A stretch of DNA of 24,409 nucleotides, taken from NCBI GenBank assembly GCA_030696545.1, contig JAUYSA010000126.1, forward strand, positions 1 to 24,409, in the 5' to 3' direction. Both the position numbers and the translations under genes were made by a program. This document shows positions 6,063 through 14,256 of the stretch, one piece after another (the stretch's first letter is position 1; each line of letters begins with the position of its first letter). This DNA comes from Hyphomonadaceae bacterium. Lineage in GTDB: Bacteria > Pseudomonadota > Alphaproteobacteria > Caulobacterales > Hyphomonadaceae. Under the pieces are notes generated by a model. That model did no database searches, had not been told where the DNA came from, and saw only the letters and a list, made by a program, of their open reading frames with translations.

Positions 6063-9026
6063 ATGAAGTCTGCGCTTTTCGCCCAGGTTTCCGCTGCATC
6101 TTTGGCCCTTATGGCGTTTTCGCCGGCGACCGCGGCGGCCCAGGCCAGGAGCGGTGAAGTCAGTGAGGTCGTGGTGACCGGTTCCTTTATCGCGGGAACA
6201 CCTGAGGACGCCGCCCTGCCGGTCGATGTGATCGGCGCCGATGAAATCCAACGCCAGGGTAATCCGACCACCATCGAGCTCATGAAGAAGATCACGGTCA
6301 GCGGGGCTGTCGTCGGCGACTCGAACCCCTCTGGGGTGCCCGCTCCAGCGCCATCGGGCGTCGCGACGATCAACCTGCGCGGCCTCGGTTCGGAGCGGAC
6401 CCTTGTCCTGTTGAACGGACGCCGACTAGCCAATTTCCCGGTGCGCGGCGGCCCGGTCGACATCAATTCGCTTCCGCAGATCGCGATGAGTCGCATCGAG
6501 ATCCTGAAGGATGGCGCGGCCGCGACCTACGGCTCGGACGCCATTGGCGGGGTGGTCAATTTCATCACGCGCAAGAACTTCGAGGGCCTGCAGATGTCAG
6601 GCTCGGTCCGAGTAGTGCCGGATGCCGAAGACCCGGACTACAATCTGGGTGTGCTCTGGGGCTGGGTCGGCGACCGCGGCAATGTGATGCTGAGCGCCGG
6701 CTGGCAGACGCGTGGGCGTCTGCGCTTCAGCGAGCGCGAGTTCAATGATGTCCCCTACACCGTCAATCCTGAAGCCTACGGGAGTAACCTAAACCCCGGC
6801 GCCTTCTCGCCGGTGGTGGGGGCCACCGTCGGCGCCACAATGCGCGACCCCGGTTGCACCACCGTGGGCGCCACGGCCGGATTCGCAGGGACCACTCCAG
6901 CTTGTTTTCCCAGAATGCTGGGGTTCTACGGCAACTTTGTGGATCCGACGGTCCAATGGCAGATCTACGGCGAGACCAACTTCGACCTCGCTGACAATCT
7001 CAAATTCCACGCGGAAGCGCTCTATACTGAGACCCAGGCGGCCTCCCAGACCCCGCCCGCGTCGTCCAGCGCGCTTGGCGGCCCGACTTCGGCGAGCTCG
7101 CCCGTCGCGCCCAACTACTTGGTGCCGGCCACCAATCCCGGCTTGGCCTTGCTGATTCAGCAGTTTCCCAACGCCTTCCCCGCTGGGACGACGGGTGTCG
7201 TGTTTGCACCTTCGGCGCTGAGGATCATCGGGCGCGGCGGCAGTCCCATGTTCGATAACGGGCATCAGCAGACCCAGACCTTCAAAACCTATCGGGTCTC
7301 GGCCGGCTTCTCGGGCACTGTTGCGGATAGCGTAAACTGGGACCTATCCGGCACTTATCATGTGGTGGACTGGAACCAGAGGGGCATCGACGAACTCGTT
7401 TACCGGCAGGCCCTGGCCCTGCGCGGCTATGGTAGTCAGGCCGCCGATCCCCGCTGCACCTCGTCAGTGACCAACAACTACACCACGAACGCAGGCAACA
7501 ACGCGGTGGGTTGCTACTATTTCAATCCGTTCTCGAATAACTTCGCGGTGGATACGTTCACGGGAAAAGCGAATCCGTTGTTCAACGCCAGTGCGGCGAA
7601 CAATCTGGAAGTTTTCAAGTGGATAAGCCAATTCTACAATATCCACGGGTCCAGCCGGCTGTTCGTGGTCGATGGAGTCCTCAACGGGAAGGCGCCGCTT
7701 GAATTCGCTGGTGGCCAGGTCGGCTGGGCGGCAGGGGTGCAATTTCGGCGAAACTTCTATCGCACCGACGCAAACACTCTGTTTGACCTCAACGTCTCGC
7801 CCTGCGTGGATTCGCCATTCACAGGCTCGACGAGCTGCGTGCCTGCCCTTGGTCCGTTCGCCACAGCGACCGGGATCCGACCAAGCAATGTAGTTCAGAA
7901 CGCCTATTCGTTGTTCGCGGAGATTTCGCTTCCGTTCACGGACACGCTCCAGGCGCACATCGCCGCCAGGTATGAAGACTATGGCGCGGACGCCGGCGGC
8001 GACACGTTCAATCCCAAGCTGGATGTCCGCTGGCAGGCTCTGGATTGGCTCGCGCTGCGCGGGTCGATCGGCACCACTTTCCGGGCGCCGCCGCTCACGC
8101 TCCTCGATCCCTCGTCGCAAGGGCAGGTGTTCGTCATCACCGGCAGCTCGCGTGGCGTCAACGTCGCGGGCAACCGAAACCTGAAGCCTGAAACCGCGAC
8201 CACCTATAGCGTCGGCGCGATAGCCGAGGCCGGACCTTTCAAGGCGTCGGTTGACTACTGGAACTTCGATTTTGCGGACCTCATCCGGCAAGAGCCGTTC
8301 CTCAATTTCTTCAACGCGATGTTCCCCAACAACTCGGCGGTGAACTGCGGCAACCCCGCGTTCGCCGAGATCCAGGCGCGCTTCACGTTCGAGGGCGGCG
8401 TCTGCGGCGCCTCTAACATCCGCACCATCAACACCACCTTCGTGAACGCCGGCTCGATCAAGATCGACGGCGTTGACGTAGACGCCCAGCTAAGTCTGGG
8501 TCAGGTGCTGGATGGCTCGCTGAAAATAGGGGGCCAACTGAGCTGGCTGCACAAGTTCCAGGTCTCGGAGCAACGAGCGCTTGGCCTTCTGCTGGCCGCT
8601 CCATTCGACGCGGCCGGCCAAGGCAACTTCGGGTCGGGCTTCAGCCCGATGCCAAAGATCAAGTGGAACCTCTACGCAGAATGGGACCGAGGGCCCCACA
8701 ATCTGCGGATCCAGAGCAGTTTCATGGACGGGTATCTCGATGAGCGCACGGCGCCGTTCACCGGCAATCTGCTCGTCGGCGACGTTGCGACCGTCGCGCA
8801 GGCGACCGTCGTGCCTCGTCCGCAGGGAGGCAAGAACGTCGATACCTTCTTCACGACCGACATCACCTACTGCGTATTCCTGCCTTCCGAAGTCACCGCA
8901 GTATTCAACGTTTCGAACATATTCAATGAGGACCCGCCTCGTTTCAGGCAAGCTAACAACTACGAGCCTTACTTGGCGAGCGCACTCGGTCGCAACTACA
9001 AGGTCGCTATCATCAAGAAATTCTAG
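6063..9026 (+). CDS. TonB-dependent outer-membrane receptor
   Basis: The protein has 987 residues from the ATG at 6063, chosen because AAGGAGGAA sits just upstream and a signal peptide (MKSALFAQVSAASLALMAF ... AAAQA, cleaved near residue 27) starts there. The TonB box region SEVVVTGSFI follows. The plug domain includes LPVDVIGADEIQRQG, INLRGLGSERTLVLLNGRRL and ILKDGAAATYGSDAIGGVVNFITR. The rest forms the 22-strand barrel and ends in ...NYKVAIIKKF with a C-terminal aromatic residue. Paired cysteines in predicted loops (for example PGCTT...PACFP, VSPC...TSC) are typical of this large-receptor class. It imports a substrate across the outer membrane using TonB energy. Placement between the MFS/CoA-transferase operon and a hydrolase gene suggests uptake of the pathway substrate; the ligand is unknown. 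Confidence 0.93.
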   Translation: MKSALFAQVSAASLALMAFSPATAAAQARSGEVSEVVVTGSFIAGTPEDAALPVDVIGADEIQRQGNPTTIELMKKITVSGAVVGDSNPSGVPAPAPSGVATINLRGLGSERTLVLLNGRRLANFPVRGGPVDINSLPQIAMSRIEILKDGAAATYGSDAIGGVVNFITRKNFEGLQMSGSVRVVPDAEDPDYNLGVLWGWVGDRGNVMLSAGWQTRGRLRFSEREFNDVPYTVNPEAYGSNLNPGAFSPVVGATVGATMRDPGCTTVGATAGFAGTTPACFPRMLGFYGNFVDPTVQWQIYGETNFDLADNLKFHAEALYTETQAASQTPPASSSALGGPTSASSPVAPNYLVPATNPGLALLIQQFPNAFPAGTTGVVFAPSALRIIGRGGSPMFDNGHQQTQTFKTYRVSAGFSGTVADSVNWDLSGTYHVVDWNQRGIDELVYRQALALRGYGSQAADPRCTSSVTNNYTTNAGNNAVGCYYFNPFSNNFAVDTFTGKANPLFNASAANNLEVFKWISQFYNIHGSSRLFVVDGVLNGKAPLEFAGGQVGWAAGVQFRRNFYRTDANTLFDLNVSPCVDSPFTGSTSCVPALGPFATATGIRPSNVVQNAYSLFAEISLPFTDTLQAHIAARYEDYGADAGGDTFNPKLDVRWQALDWLALRGSIGTTFRAPPLTLLDPSSQGQVFVITGSSRGVNVAGNRNLKPETATTYSVGAIAEAGPFKASVDYWNFDFADLIRQEPFLNFFNAMFPNNSAVNCGNPAFAEIQARFTFEGGVCGASNIRTINTTFVNAGSIKIDGVDVDAQLSLGQVLDGSLKIGGQLSWLHKFQVSEQRALGLLLAAPFDAAGQGNFGSGFSPMPKIKWNLYAEWDRGPHNLRIQSSFMDGYLDERTAPFTGNLLVGDVATVAQATVVPRPQGGKNVDTFFTTDITYCVFLPSEVTAVFNVSNIFNEDPPRFRQANNYEPYLASALGRNYKVAIIKKF

Positions 9027-9031
9027 CCGTG

Positions 9032-9053
9032 CGAGGGGCTGCGGGCCCCCTCG
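9032..9053 (+). terminator. Hairpin after TonB receptor gene, probable terminator
   Basis: CGAGGGG (9032-9038) and CCCCTCG (9047-9053) form a 7-bp stem with an 8-base loop, six bases after the receptor stop codon. Only a poor T-rich tail (TCCCTGTTC) follows, so termination may be weak. Confidence 0.45.
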
Positions 9054-9348
9054 TCCCTGTTCGCCCCGACTTGCTCCACACGGCGCATTCAGTTCAACGG
9101 CGACTTGTCTCCGCCTTGCGGCGTGAGGGCAGGGACGTCCGCGTCTCAGGCCATAGGCGAGTGTCTCTTAACGACCGTCCGCCTACGACGCGCAAGCGGA
9201 CTTGAGATCGAGGAGTAGGTATAGAGTCCTCAGATTCTCGGCGGCGGCGATCCATTCCGGTCGGCAGAGCTGTATAACGCGTTTGGAGACGTGTGGAACG
9301 GGCGCATCTGGTGTGCGCCACGAGGCCGCCTCTGGAGAGCCAAGCTCG
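9054..9348. other. Intergenic region before hydrolase gene
   Basis: About 295 bases without a supported gene. The open frame upstream of ATG 9349 (from 9202) lacks homology-like composition and a ribosome site. A perfect inverted repeat GGCGCA-TCTGGTG-TGCGCC (9301-9319) lies 30 bases upstream of the start and could fold in the mRNA leader just before the ribosome site. No convincing promoter was recognised. Confidence 0.35.
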
Positions 9349-10725
9349 ATGACCGCCAGCGTGCTCATGATCGGCCTGGATGGCGCGGACGCCGCTACGC
9401 TGGAGAAGCTCAGCCGCGACGGCTCGTTACCCAATCTTGCGCGCTTGCGCGCCGCGGGTGCGACCGCCCGTCTGTCGAGCCCGCCCGGCATGACAGATGA
9501 CGCGTTCTGGGCGTCGTTCCAGTATTCGGCCGGCATCGGCGAGCATGGGCGCTACTTCTACCTGCAGCGTCGGCGAGATGGCCGCTTTGGCATGGCTCAC
9601 GAGGCGGAGAACGATCGCGAGCGGTTTTGGGACAGCCTGTCGAAGGCCGGTCGCCGGATCGCGATATTCGATGTCCCGAAGTGCTCGCAGCCTCGGCCGC
9701 TCAACGGGGTTCACCTCGCTGACTGGTTGGTGCACGGCCAATACTTTGGCGAGCCGCGCAGCTTTCCGCCGGCCTATGCGGATGACATCGTGCGGCGCTT
9801 TGGCCCCAGCCCCGATGTCTGCTGCGATGAACTCGGCCCGTCCGCCGATGTGAGTCGGGGCGAGGCGCTGTCGGCCAGCCTGGCGGACACTGCCGACCGC
9901 AAGCTGGCGGCGGGGCTGGATTGCCTGTGCTCGGAGGCCTGGGATCTCTTCGTCCTCTGTTTCAAGGAAGCCCATTGCGCGGGCCACGCCTTCACCGGCG
10001 TTCGCTCCGGCCATACGGACGATCCGTCCGAGGAAGGCGAAGGGCCGCTCAACGCGATCCTCCGTCGCATCGACGCAGCCGTCGGAGAGCTTGTCGCGGC
10101 GGCGGGGGAAGGCGCCAGCGTGGTCGTGTTTTCGTCGATGGAGATGACCTCCAACACAACCCTCGAACACCTCGTTCCGGAGATCGCCCGCCGGACGAAC
10201 CAGAAGCTCGCCGAGCCCTGGAGCGCGCGCGTCGTTCGCGGCCTGAGGCGCCGTGTGGCGCGGCGGCCGGCCGGCGGCCTGTGTGAAGCGCTGCCATATA
10301 GCGAGGACTGCACCGCCCTGCGGATAAACGCCCCCCCACGCGCCCTGGGCTTACTTCCGGCTGGCAGGAGGGCCCGCGATCGTCTCGCAGACCGCGTCGC
10401 CGAACTGTGGGGCGAATTGATCGACGCTGAGTCCGGCAAGTCGGTGATCCTGGGGATTGAGCGGCCCTCCGCCGAGGAGGTGGGCGCTCGGACTGCGGCG
10501 CTGCCCGATCTGCTGATACGCTATCGCAAGGACGGTGCGCCGCGGGTCGTGTCTTCACCGACACTGGGCCGGTTTGAAGCGTCGCCCCCGCCGATCCGCC
10601 CCGGGAATCACGGGACGGGAGGAGGATTTTGCATTCTGACCGGCAAGGCTTCTGCGGAGGAGGTCACAGCCGTCCAGGATCTCGGGCCGCTCGCAAAACG
10701 ACTGCTGGCCGTGACCGCGTCCTGA
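9349..10725 (+). CDS. Type I phosphodiesterase/nucleotide pyrophosphatase-like hydrolase, C-terminus ends in IS6 sequence
   Basis: The protein has 458 residues. The start is chosen for GGAGAG at 9334-9339 and because VLMIGLDGADAATL, the first metal-binding strand of the alkaline-phosphatase superfamily, begins at residue 5. Other family features are LPNLARLRAAGA, a nucleophile region PPGMTDDAFWASF (Thr49), GIGEHG, FKEAHCAGH (His209, His213) and a late GNHGTGG. The loop that in relatives reads about S-x-HGM is FSSMEM (residues 261-266), so a metal-ligand His and the following Gly are absent. The last residues AVQDLGPLAKRLLAVTAS match the usual penultimate segment 'v.DlaPt...LLgv', but the normal tail is missing and the stop lies in sequence shared with IS6 remnant 1a. 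Substrate unknown; activity may be altered or lost. Confidence 0.75.
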   Translation: MTASVLMIGLDGADAATLEKLSRDGSLPNLARLRAAGATARLSSPPGMTDDAFWASFQYSAGIGEHGRYFYLQRRRDGRFGMAHEAENDRERFWDSLSKAGRRIAIFDVPKCSQPRPLNGVHLADWLVHGQYFGEPRSFPPAYADDIVRRFGPSPDVCCDELGPSADVSRGEALSASLADTADRKLAAGLDCLCSEAWDLFVLCFKEAHCAGHAFTGVRSGHTDDPSEEGEGPLNAILRRIDAAVGELVAAAGEGASVVVFSSMEMTSNTTLEHLVPEIARRTNQKLAEPWSARVVRGLRRRVARRPAGGLCEALPYSEDCTALRINAPPRALGLLPAGRRARDRLADRVAELWGELIDAESGKSVILGIERPSAEEVGARTAALPDLLIRYRKDGAPRVVSSPTLGRFEASPPPIRPGNHGTGGGFCILTGKASAEEVTAVQDLGPLAKRLLAVTAS

Positions 10726-11034
10726 TTGAAGTGATTGTGGACGGCGCTGTGCGCCGAGGCGAACGTCTGGAGTGTCTTCATTCTCCGGAACCTGAGCACC
10801 GCCCGCTCTCGTCGTCGGAACGGCTGGTGCGCGTTCTCAGCCCGGTTGTTCAGACATTGGCCGACCTCCTGATCATTGTGCAGCAAGAGCGGGTATTTGA
10901 CATCCATCATCACCACGAGGCGGATCACCTGGGCGAGCTGTCGAGGTAGCGGAACGGGTTGGCCGATTTGGCCATCACCAATGGACCTGCGGTGGCTCGG
11001 CAAGCCTCCAGCTCGTTTTGGCTGACACAGAGCC
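10720..11034 (-). pseudogene. IS6-family element remnant with deleted transposase (remnant 2)
   Basis: On the minus strand the left end GGCTCTGTGTCAGCCAAAA starts at 11034. Fifty-nine bases later an ATG (10973-10975) opens MAKSANPFRYLDSSP, the IS6 transposase N-terminus. A one-base frameshift then leads to QVIRLVVMMDVKYPLLLHN, which jumps directly to DQEVGQCLNNRAENAHQ and RRRERAVLRFRRMKTLQ from the C-terminal third. The DDE core is therefore deleted. Homology ends at HNHFNQD (about 10720), where the hydrolase gene begins on the other strand. It has the same orientation as remnants 1a and 1b. Confidence 0.8.
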
Positions 11035-11114
11035 AAGGCGCTTCTTGTTGGAGCGTTGACGGCCTAAAATGGTCTCAAGCGCGAAGTTTCTGCTCTCGAT
11101 TTGGATGCCTTCAG

Positions 11115-12188
11115 TTGATCGATAAATACGGTTGGACCGATCTGCTGGCGCGGGAATTTACGCCTCACGCCAGTGAGGGCCACATCCCTGGGCGGATCGT
11201 CGTTCAGCACCGCGATAGCTATCTGGTCGCAACCGATAACGGCGAGCTGCGCGGCAAGATTTCCGGGCGCCTGCTGCACGAGGCCGGGGAGGCGGGCTAT
11301 CCCGCCGTCGGGGATTGGGTTGCGCTTGCGTTGAATAAATCGGTATCCACCGCCACCATCCATGCGGTTCTGCCGCGCCGCACTGCGTTCGTACGTCGGG
11401 GCGCAATCGACAGCTCTCATGGGCTGCAAGTCATCGCCGCAAATATCGATGTCGCTTTCGTGGTCACCTCCCTGAACGCCGACCTCAATGCCCGTCGGAT
11501 CGAGCGCTACCTTGCCGCCGCATGGCAGAGCGGAGCCCGGCCGGTGGTGGTGCTGACAAAGTCGGACCTTAGTGACGATCCAACCGGAGAGGTCGCTGAG
11601 ATGGCGGCGCTGGCGCCTGACTGTCCGGTGGTGGCGGTTTCGGCGCGCCAGGGCATGGGTCTGGACGCCATGTTGGCCCAGCTTGGCCCCGGAGAGACCG
11701 GCGTGCTGATCGGTTCGTCTGGCGTTGGCAAGTCGACTCTCGTCAACGCCCTGTTGGGGGAGGAACGGATGGCGACGCAATCGATCCGGGATAGTGACGA
11801 TCACGGGCGTCACACGACCAGCCACCGGCAGCTGATCCTCCTCCCCTCTGGCGGCATGATCCTCGATACGCCTGGCATCCGCGAGGTCGGGCTTGTGAAC
11901 GCCGACGAGGGCGTGAGCGTCGTGTTCGACGACATCGAGAAACTGATCCAGGCCTGCCGGTTCAACGACTGCGGTCACGGCCACGAACCGGGCTGCGCCG
12001 TTGCCGCCGCTTTGCAGAGCGGCGCGCTCGACCGAGCTCGTTGGGACCATTTCCAAAAGCTAGCGATTGAAATGGCGGCGACGGAGGCCAAGGCGGTGCA
12101 AGTCGCCAAGAACGACGAACGCCGTCGCTTCGTCGCGCTTCAAAAGGGATATCGCGCCGCGAAGCGGGACCATAGAGGCTCTCGCTGA
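11115..12188 (+). CDS. rsgA: Small ribosomal subunit biogenesis GTPase RsgA
   Basis: This is a 357-residue circularly permuted GTPase that acts in late 30S subunit maturation in the cytoplasm. An N-terminal OB-fold (about 1-85) includes YGWTDLLAREFTPH and AVGDWVAL. The GTPase motifs appear in permuted order: G4 LTKSD (147-151), G1 GSSGVGKST (200-208), G3 DTPGIRE (251-257). The C-terminal zinc site is CRFNDCGHGHEPGC. The TTG at 11115 is preferred as start because family members begin close to the 'YGW' motif, here residues 5-7. No in-frame ATG lies nearby and the ribosome site is poor. The sequence directly upstream is an IS6 remnant (ending at 11034), so the original promoter may have been displaced. 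It is a housekeeping gene unrelated to the catabolic genes. Confidence 0.92.
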   Translation: MIDKYGWTDLLAREFTPHASEGHIPGRIVVQHRDSYLVATDNGELRGKISGRLLHEAGEAGYPAVGDWVALALNKSVSTATIHAVLPRRTAFVRRGAIDSSHGLQVIAANIDVAFVVTSLNADLNARRIERYLAAAWQSGARPVVVLTKSDLSDDPTGEVAEMAALAPDCPVVAVSARQGMGLDAMLAQLGPGETGVLIGSSGVGKSTLVNALLGEERMATQSIRDSDDHGRHTTSHRQLILLPSGGMILDTPGIREVGLVNADEGVSVVFDDIEKLIQACRFNDCGHGHEPGCAVAAALQSGALDRARWDHFQKLAIEMAATEAKAVQVAKNDERRRFVALQKGYRAAKRDHRGSR

Positions 12189-12406
12189 TCCTTAGCCGCC
12201 TTTGCCATCGTCGCCACCACTGCGTCTCAGGACATGGAAGCTGTCAAAGCGAGCACGCTCTAGGACATCGCAGACAGGAATGAGGCCAGCGGGCGCGTCA
12301 AATCAATTAACGGCAAGCACTGTTTCCTTTAGGCTCGGCGCGTCTGCGCAACGGGTTGTGTCCGGCTCAACCGCAATCGCATCGTAATCAAGTGGGAATG
12401 GAACTC

Positions 12407-14050
12407 ATGACCCTCGGAGTGCAAACCCATGAAGCGAAACGCGAGGGAACGGGCGCCATCGAATGGGACGCCATCGTAATCGGCGCGGGCGTCTCAGGGC
12501 TCTATCAGCTCTATAGGCTGCGCGAGCTCGGCATGAAAACCCTTGTACTGGAGAAGGGCGCGCGCGTCGGAGGGACTTGGTATTGGAATCGGTATCCCGG
12601 GGCGAGGTTTGATTCCGAGAGCTGGACTTACATTTATTCCTTTTCAAAAGAAGTACTGGACGAGTGGACGTGGACCGAGCACTTCGCGTCACAACCCGAG
12701 ACTGAGCGTTATCTGAATTTTGTTGCAGACAAGTTCGACTTTCGCCGAAATATTGAGTTCAACAGCGAAGTCGTGGCGGCTCATTACGACGAAGGCTCCC
12801 GATCGTGGAACTTGTCGCTGTCGGACGGGCGCGAGTACCGGACGAGATTTCTGGTCACCGCCATTGGAATTCTGTCGGAAGCCACGCTGCCGAGCATAAA
12901 GGGGGTTGAGACGTTCAGGGGCGCTTCCTTCCATACCGCGCGTTGGCCGGAGGAGGGCGTGGATCTCAGGGGCAAGAGAGTGGCGGTCATTGGGACTGGG
13001 TCGACCGGCGTGCAGGTTGTCCAGGAAGTCTCCAAGGTCGCCGGTCAGCTGACCGTTTTCCAACGGACCGCGAACTGGGCGGCTCCGCTTCACAACAGTA
13101 AGATCACGCCCGAAGAAATGCAGAGGATTCGCGCCGATTACCCCGACATCCTGGCGCGATGCCGGGAGACGCCGCAATGCTTCGTCCACGCCCCAGATTC
13201 GCGCTCGGCGCTTGAGGTGACTGACCAAGAGCGCGAGGCGTTCTTCGAGCAGCGGTACTCTGAGCCCGGCTTCGGGATCTGGTATGGGAACTTCCGCGAC
13301 ATCCTGGTGGACCGAGAGGCCAACAGACTGATCAGCGATTTCGTGGCTCGGAAAATCCGAGAACGCGTGAAGGATCCCGCCATCGCCGACAAGCTGATAC
13401 CCAAGGACCACGGCTTCGGAACACGCAGATTGCCCCTTGAGACGAAATACTTCGAAGCCTTCAATCAGCCAAACGTCGAACTCGTGGACGTCAAGGAGAC
13501 GCCAATCGAGGAAATCACGGAAACCGGCATCAGGACGACCGCCGGGGAATATGAACTGGATGCGATCATCTACGCCACCGGCTTCAACGCCATCATTGGC
13601 GCCTTCGAGGCGATCGACATCAGGGGCGTCGGCGGCAAGAGCCTCAAAGAGGAATGGTCCTCCGGACCCCACACCTTCCTGGGCTTCCTGGTGGCCGGCT
13701 TCCCGAACATGCTCATGGTCATGGGTCCACACGGCGGCCTCGGCAATTTCACGCGCTTCGCCGAGTTCAATGCGAACTGGGTGACTGAGCTGCTCGGCTA
13801 CGCACGCGCCCGCGGGGTCACGCGGGTGGAGACGACGCCGGAGGCCCAAGAGGAGTGGTATCACCACGTAATTGAATCCGCAGCCGGACTTCTGAGCAAT
13901 GAAGTCGATTCTTGGATGACCGGGATCAACAAAAACGTCGAAGGCAGAAGCGTTCGCAGACCGTATCGGTACGGCGGCGGCTTCCCGGGTTTCAAGCGGT
14001 ATTGCGACCAGGTGGTGGAAAACGGGTACGCCGGCGTTGTTTTCGACTAG
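12407..14050 (+). CDS. Flavin-containing Baeyer-Villiger monooxygenase (cyclohexanone-monooxygenase-like)
   Basis: About 547 residues, the normal length for class B (type I) Baeyer-Villiger monooxygenases, which use FAD and NADPH to insert oxygen next to a ketone. The FAD Rossmann motif GAGVSG is at residues 26-31, followed by LEKGARVGGTWYWNRYPGAR, typical of these enzymes. The Baeyer-Villiger fingerprint F-x-G-x3-H-x3-W-P is complete at 170-181 (FRGASFHTARWP). The NADPH-binding GTGSTG is at 196-201, and the late ATGFN motif is present. The start is uncertain between ATG 12398 and 12407; GTGGGA (12392-12397) is spaced better for 12407. The gene precedes an MFS permease by about 200 bases. It likely converts a cyclic or linear ketone to a lactone or ester; the substrate is not determinable. 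Confidence 0.93.
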   Translation: MTLGVQTHEAKREGTGAIEWDAIVIGAGVSGLYQLYRLRELGMKTLVLEKGARVGGTWYWNRYPGARFDSESWTYIYSFSKEVLDEWTWTEHFASQPETERYLNFVADKFDFRRNIEFNSEVVAAHYDEGSRSWNLSLSDGREYRTRFLVTAIGILSEATLPSIKGVETFRGASFHTARWPEEGVDLRGKRVAVIGTGSTGVQVVQEVSKVAGQLTVFQRTANWAAPLHNSKITPEEMQRIRADYPDILARCRETPQCFVHAPDSRSALEVTDQEREAFFEQRYSEPGFGIWYGNFRDILVDREANRLISDFVARKIRERVKDPAIADKLIPKDHGFGTRRLPLETKYFEAFNQPNVELVDVKETPIEEITETGIRTTAGEYELDAIIYATGFNAIIGAFEAIDIRGVGGKSLKEEWSSGPHTFLGFLVAGFPNMLMVMGPHGGLGNFTRFAEFNANWVTELLGYARARGVTRVETTPEAQEEWYHHVIESAAGLLSNEVDSWMTGINKNVEGRSVRRPYRYGGGFPGFKRYCDQVVENGYAGVVFD

Positions 14051-14256
14051 CGGCCGACGCAGGCCGAACACCCGTGCCTCGCGCGCAGCTAATTGAGATG
14101 TGCGCAAATTCACACACTCGCGTCGGGGGGCCGGCGCGATCAACCGGGTCCCGCGAGCTGGCAATCCGCGGCCGCTGGTCTATCGTGCGGGCACGGGCAG
14201 CTTAAGTTGGCGGCGAGGCGCCGATCTCGCGAAGAACGACAGGGAGGGCTTGGTTT

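Noticed and set aside
11064..12056. 330-residue minus-strand frame
   Set aside because: Shadow of rsgA, whose GTPase motifs are on the plus strand.
14095..14119. Imperfect GAGaTGTG ... CACAcaCTC dyad before the second MFS gene
   Set aside because: The arms contain a mismatch and a length difference, so the pairing is too weak to call an operator.
12689..14164. 491-residue open frame antisense to the Baeyer-Villiger monooxygenase gene
   Set aside because: It mirrors a gene with complete motifs on the plus strand; long antisense frames are expected in GC-rich DNA, and its translation has no recognisable domain.
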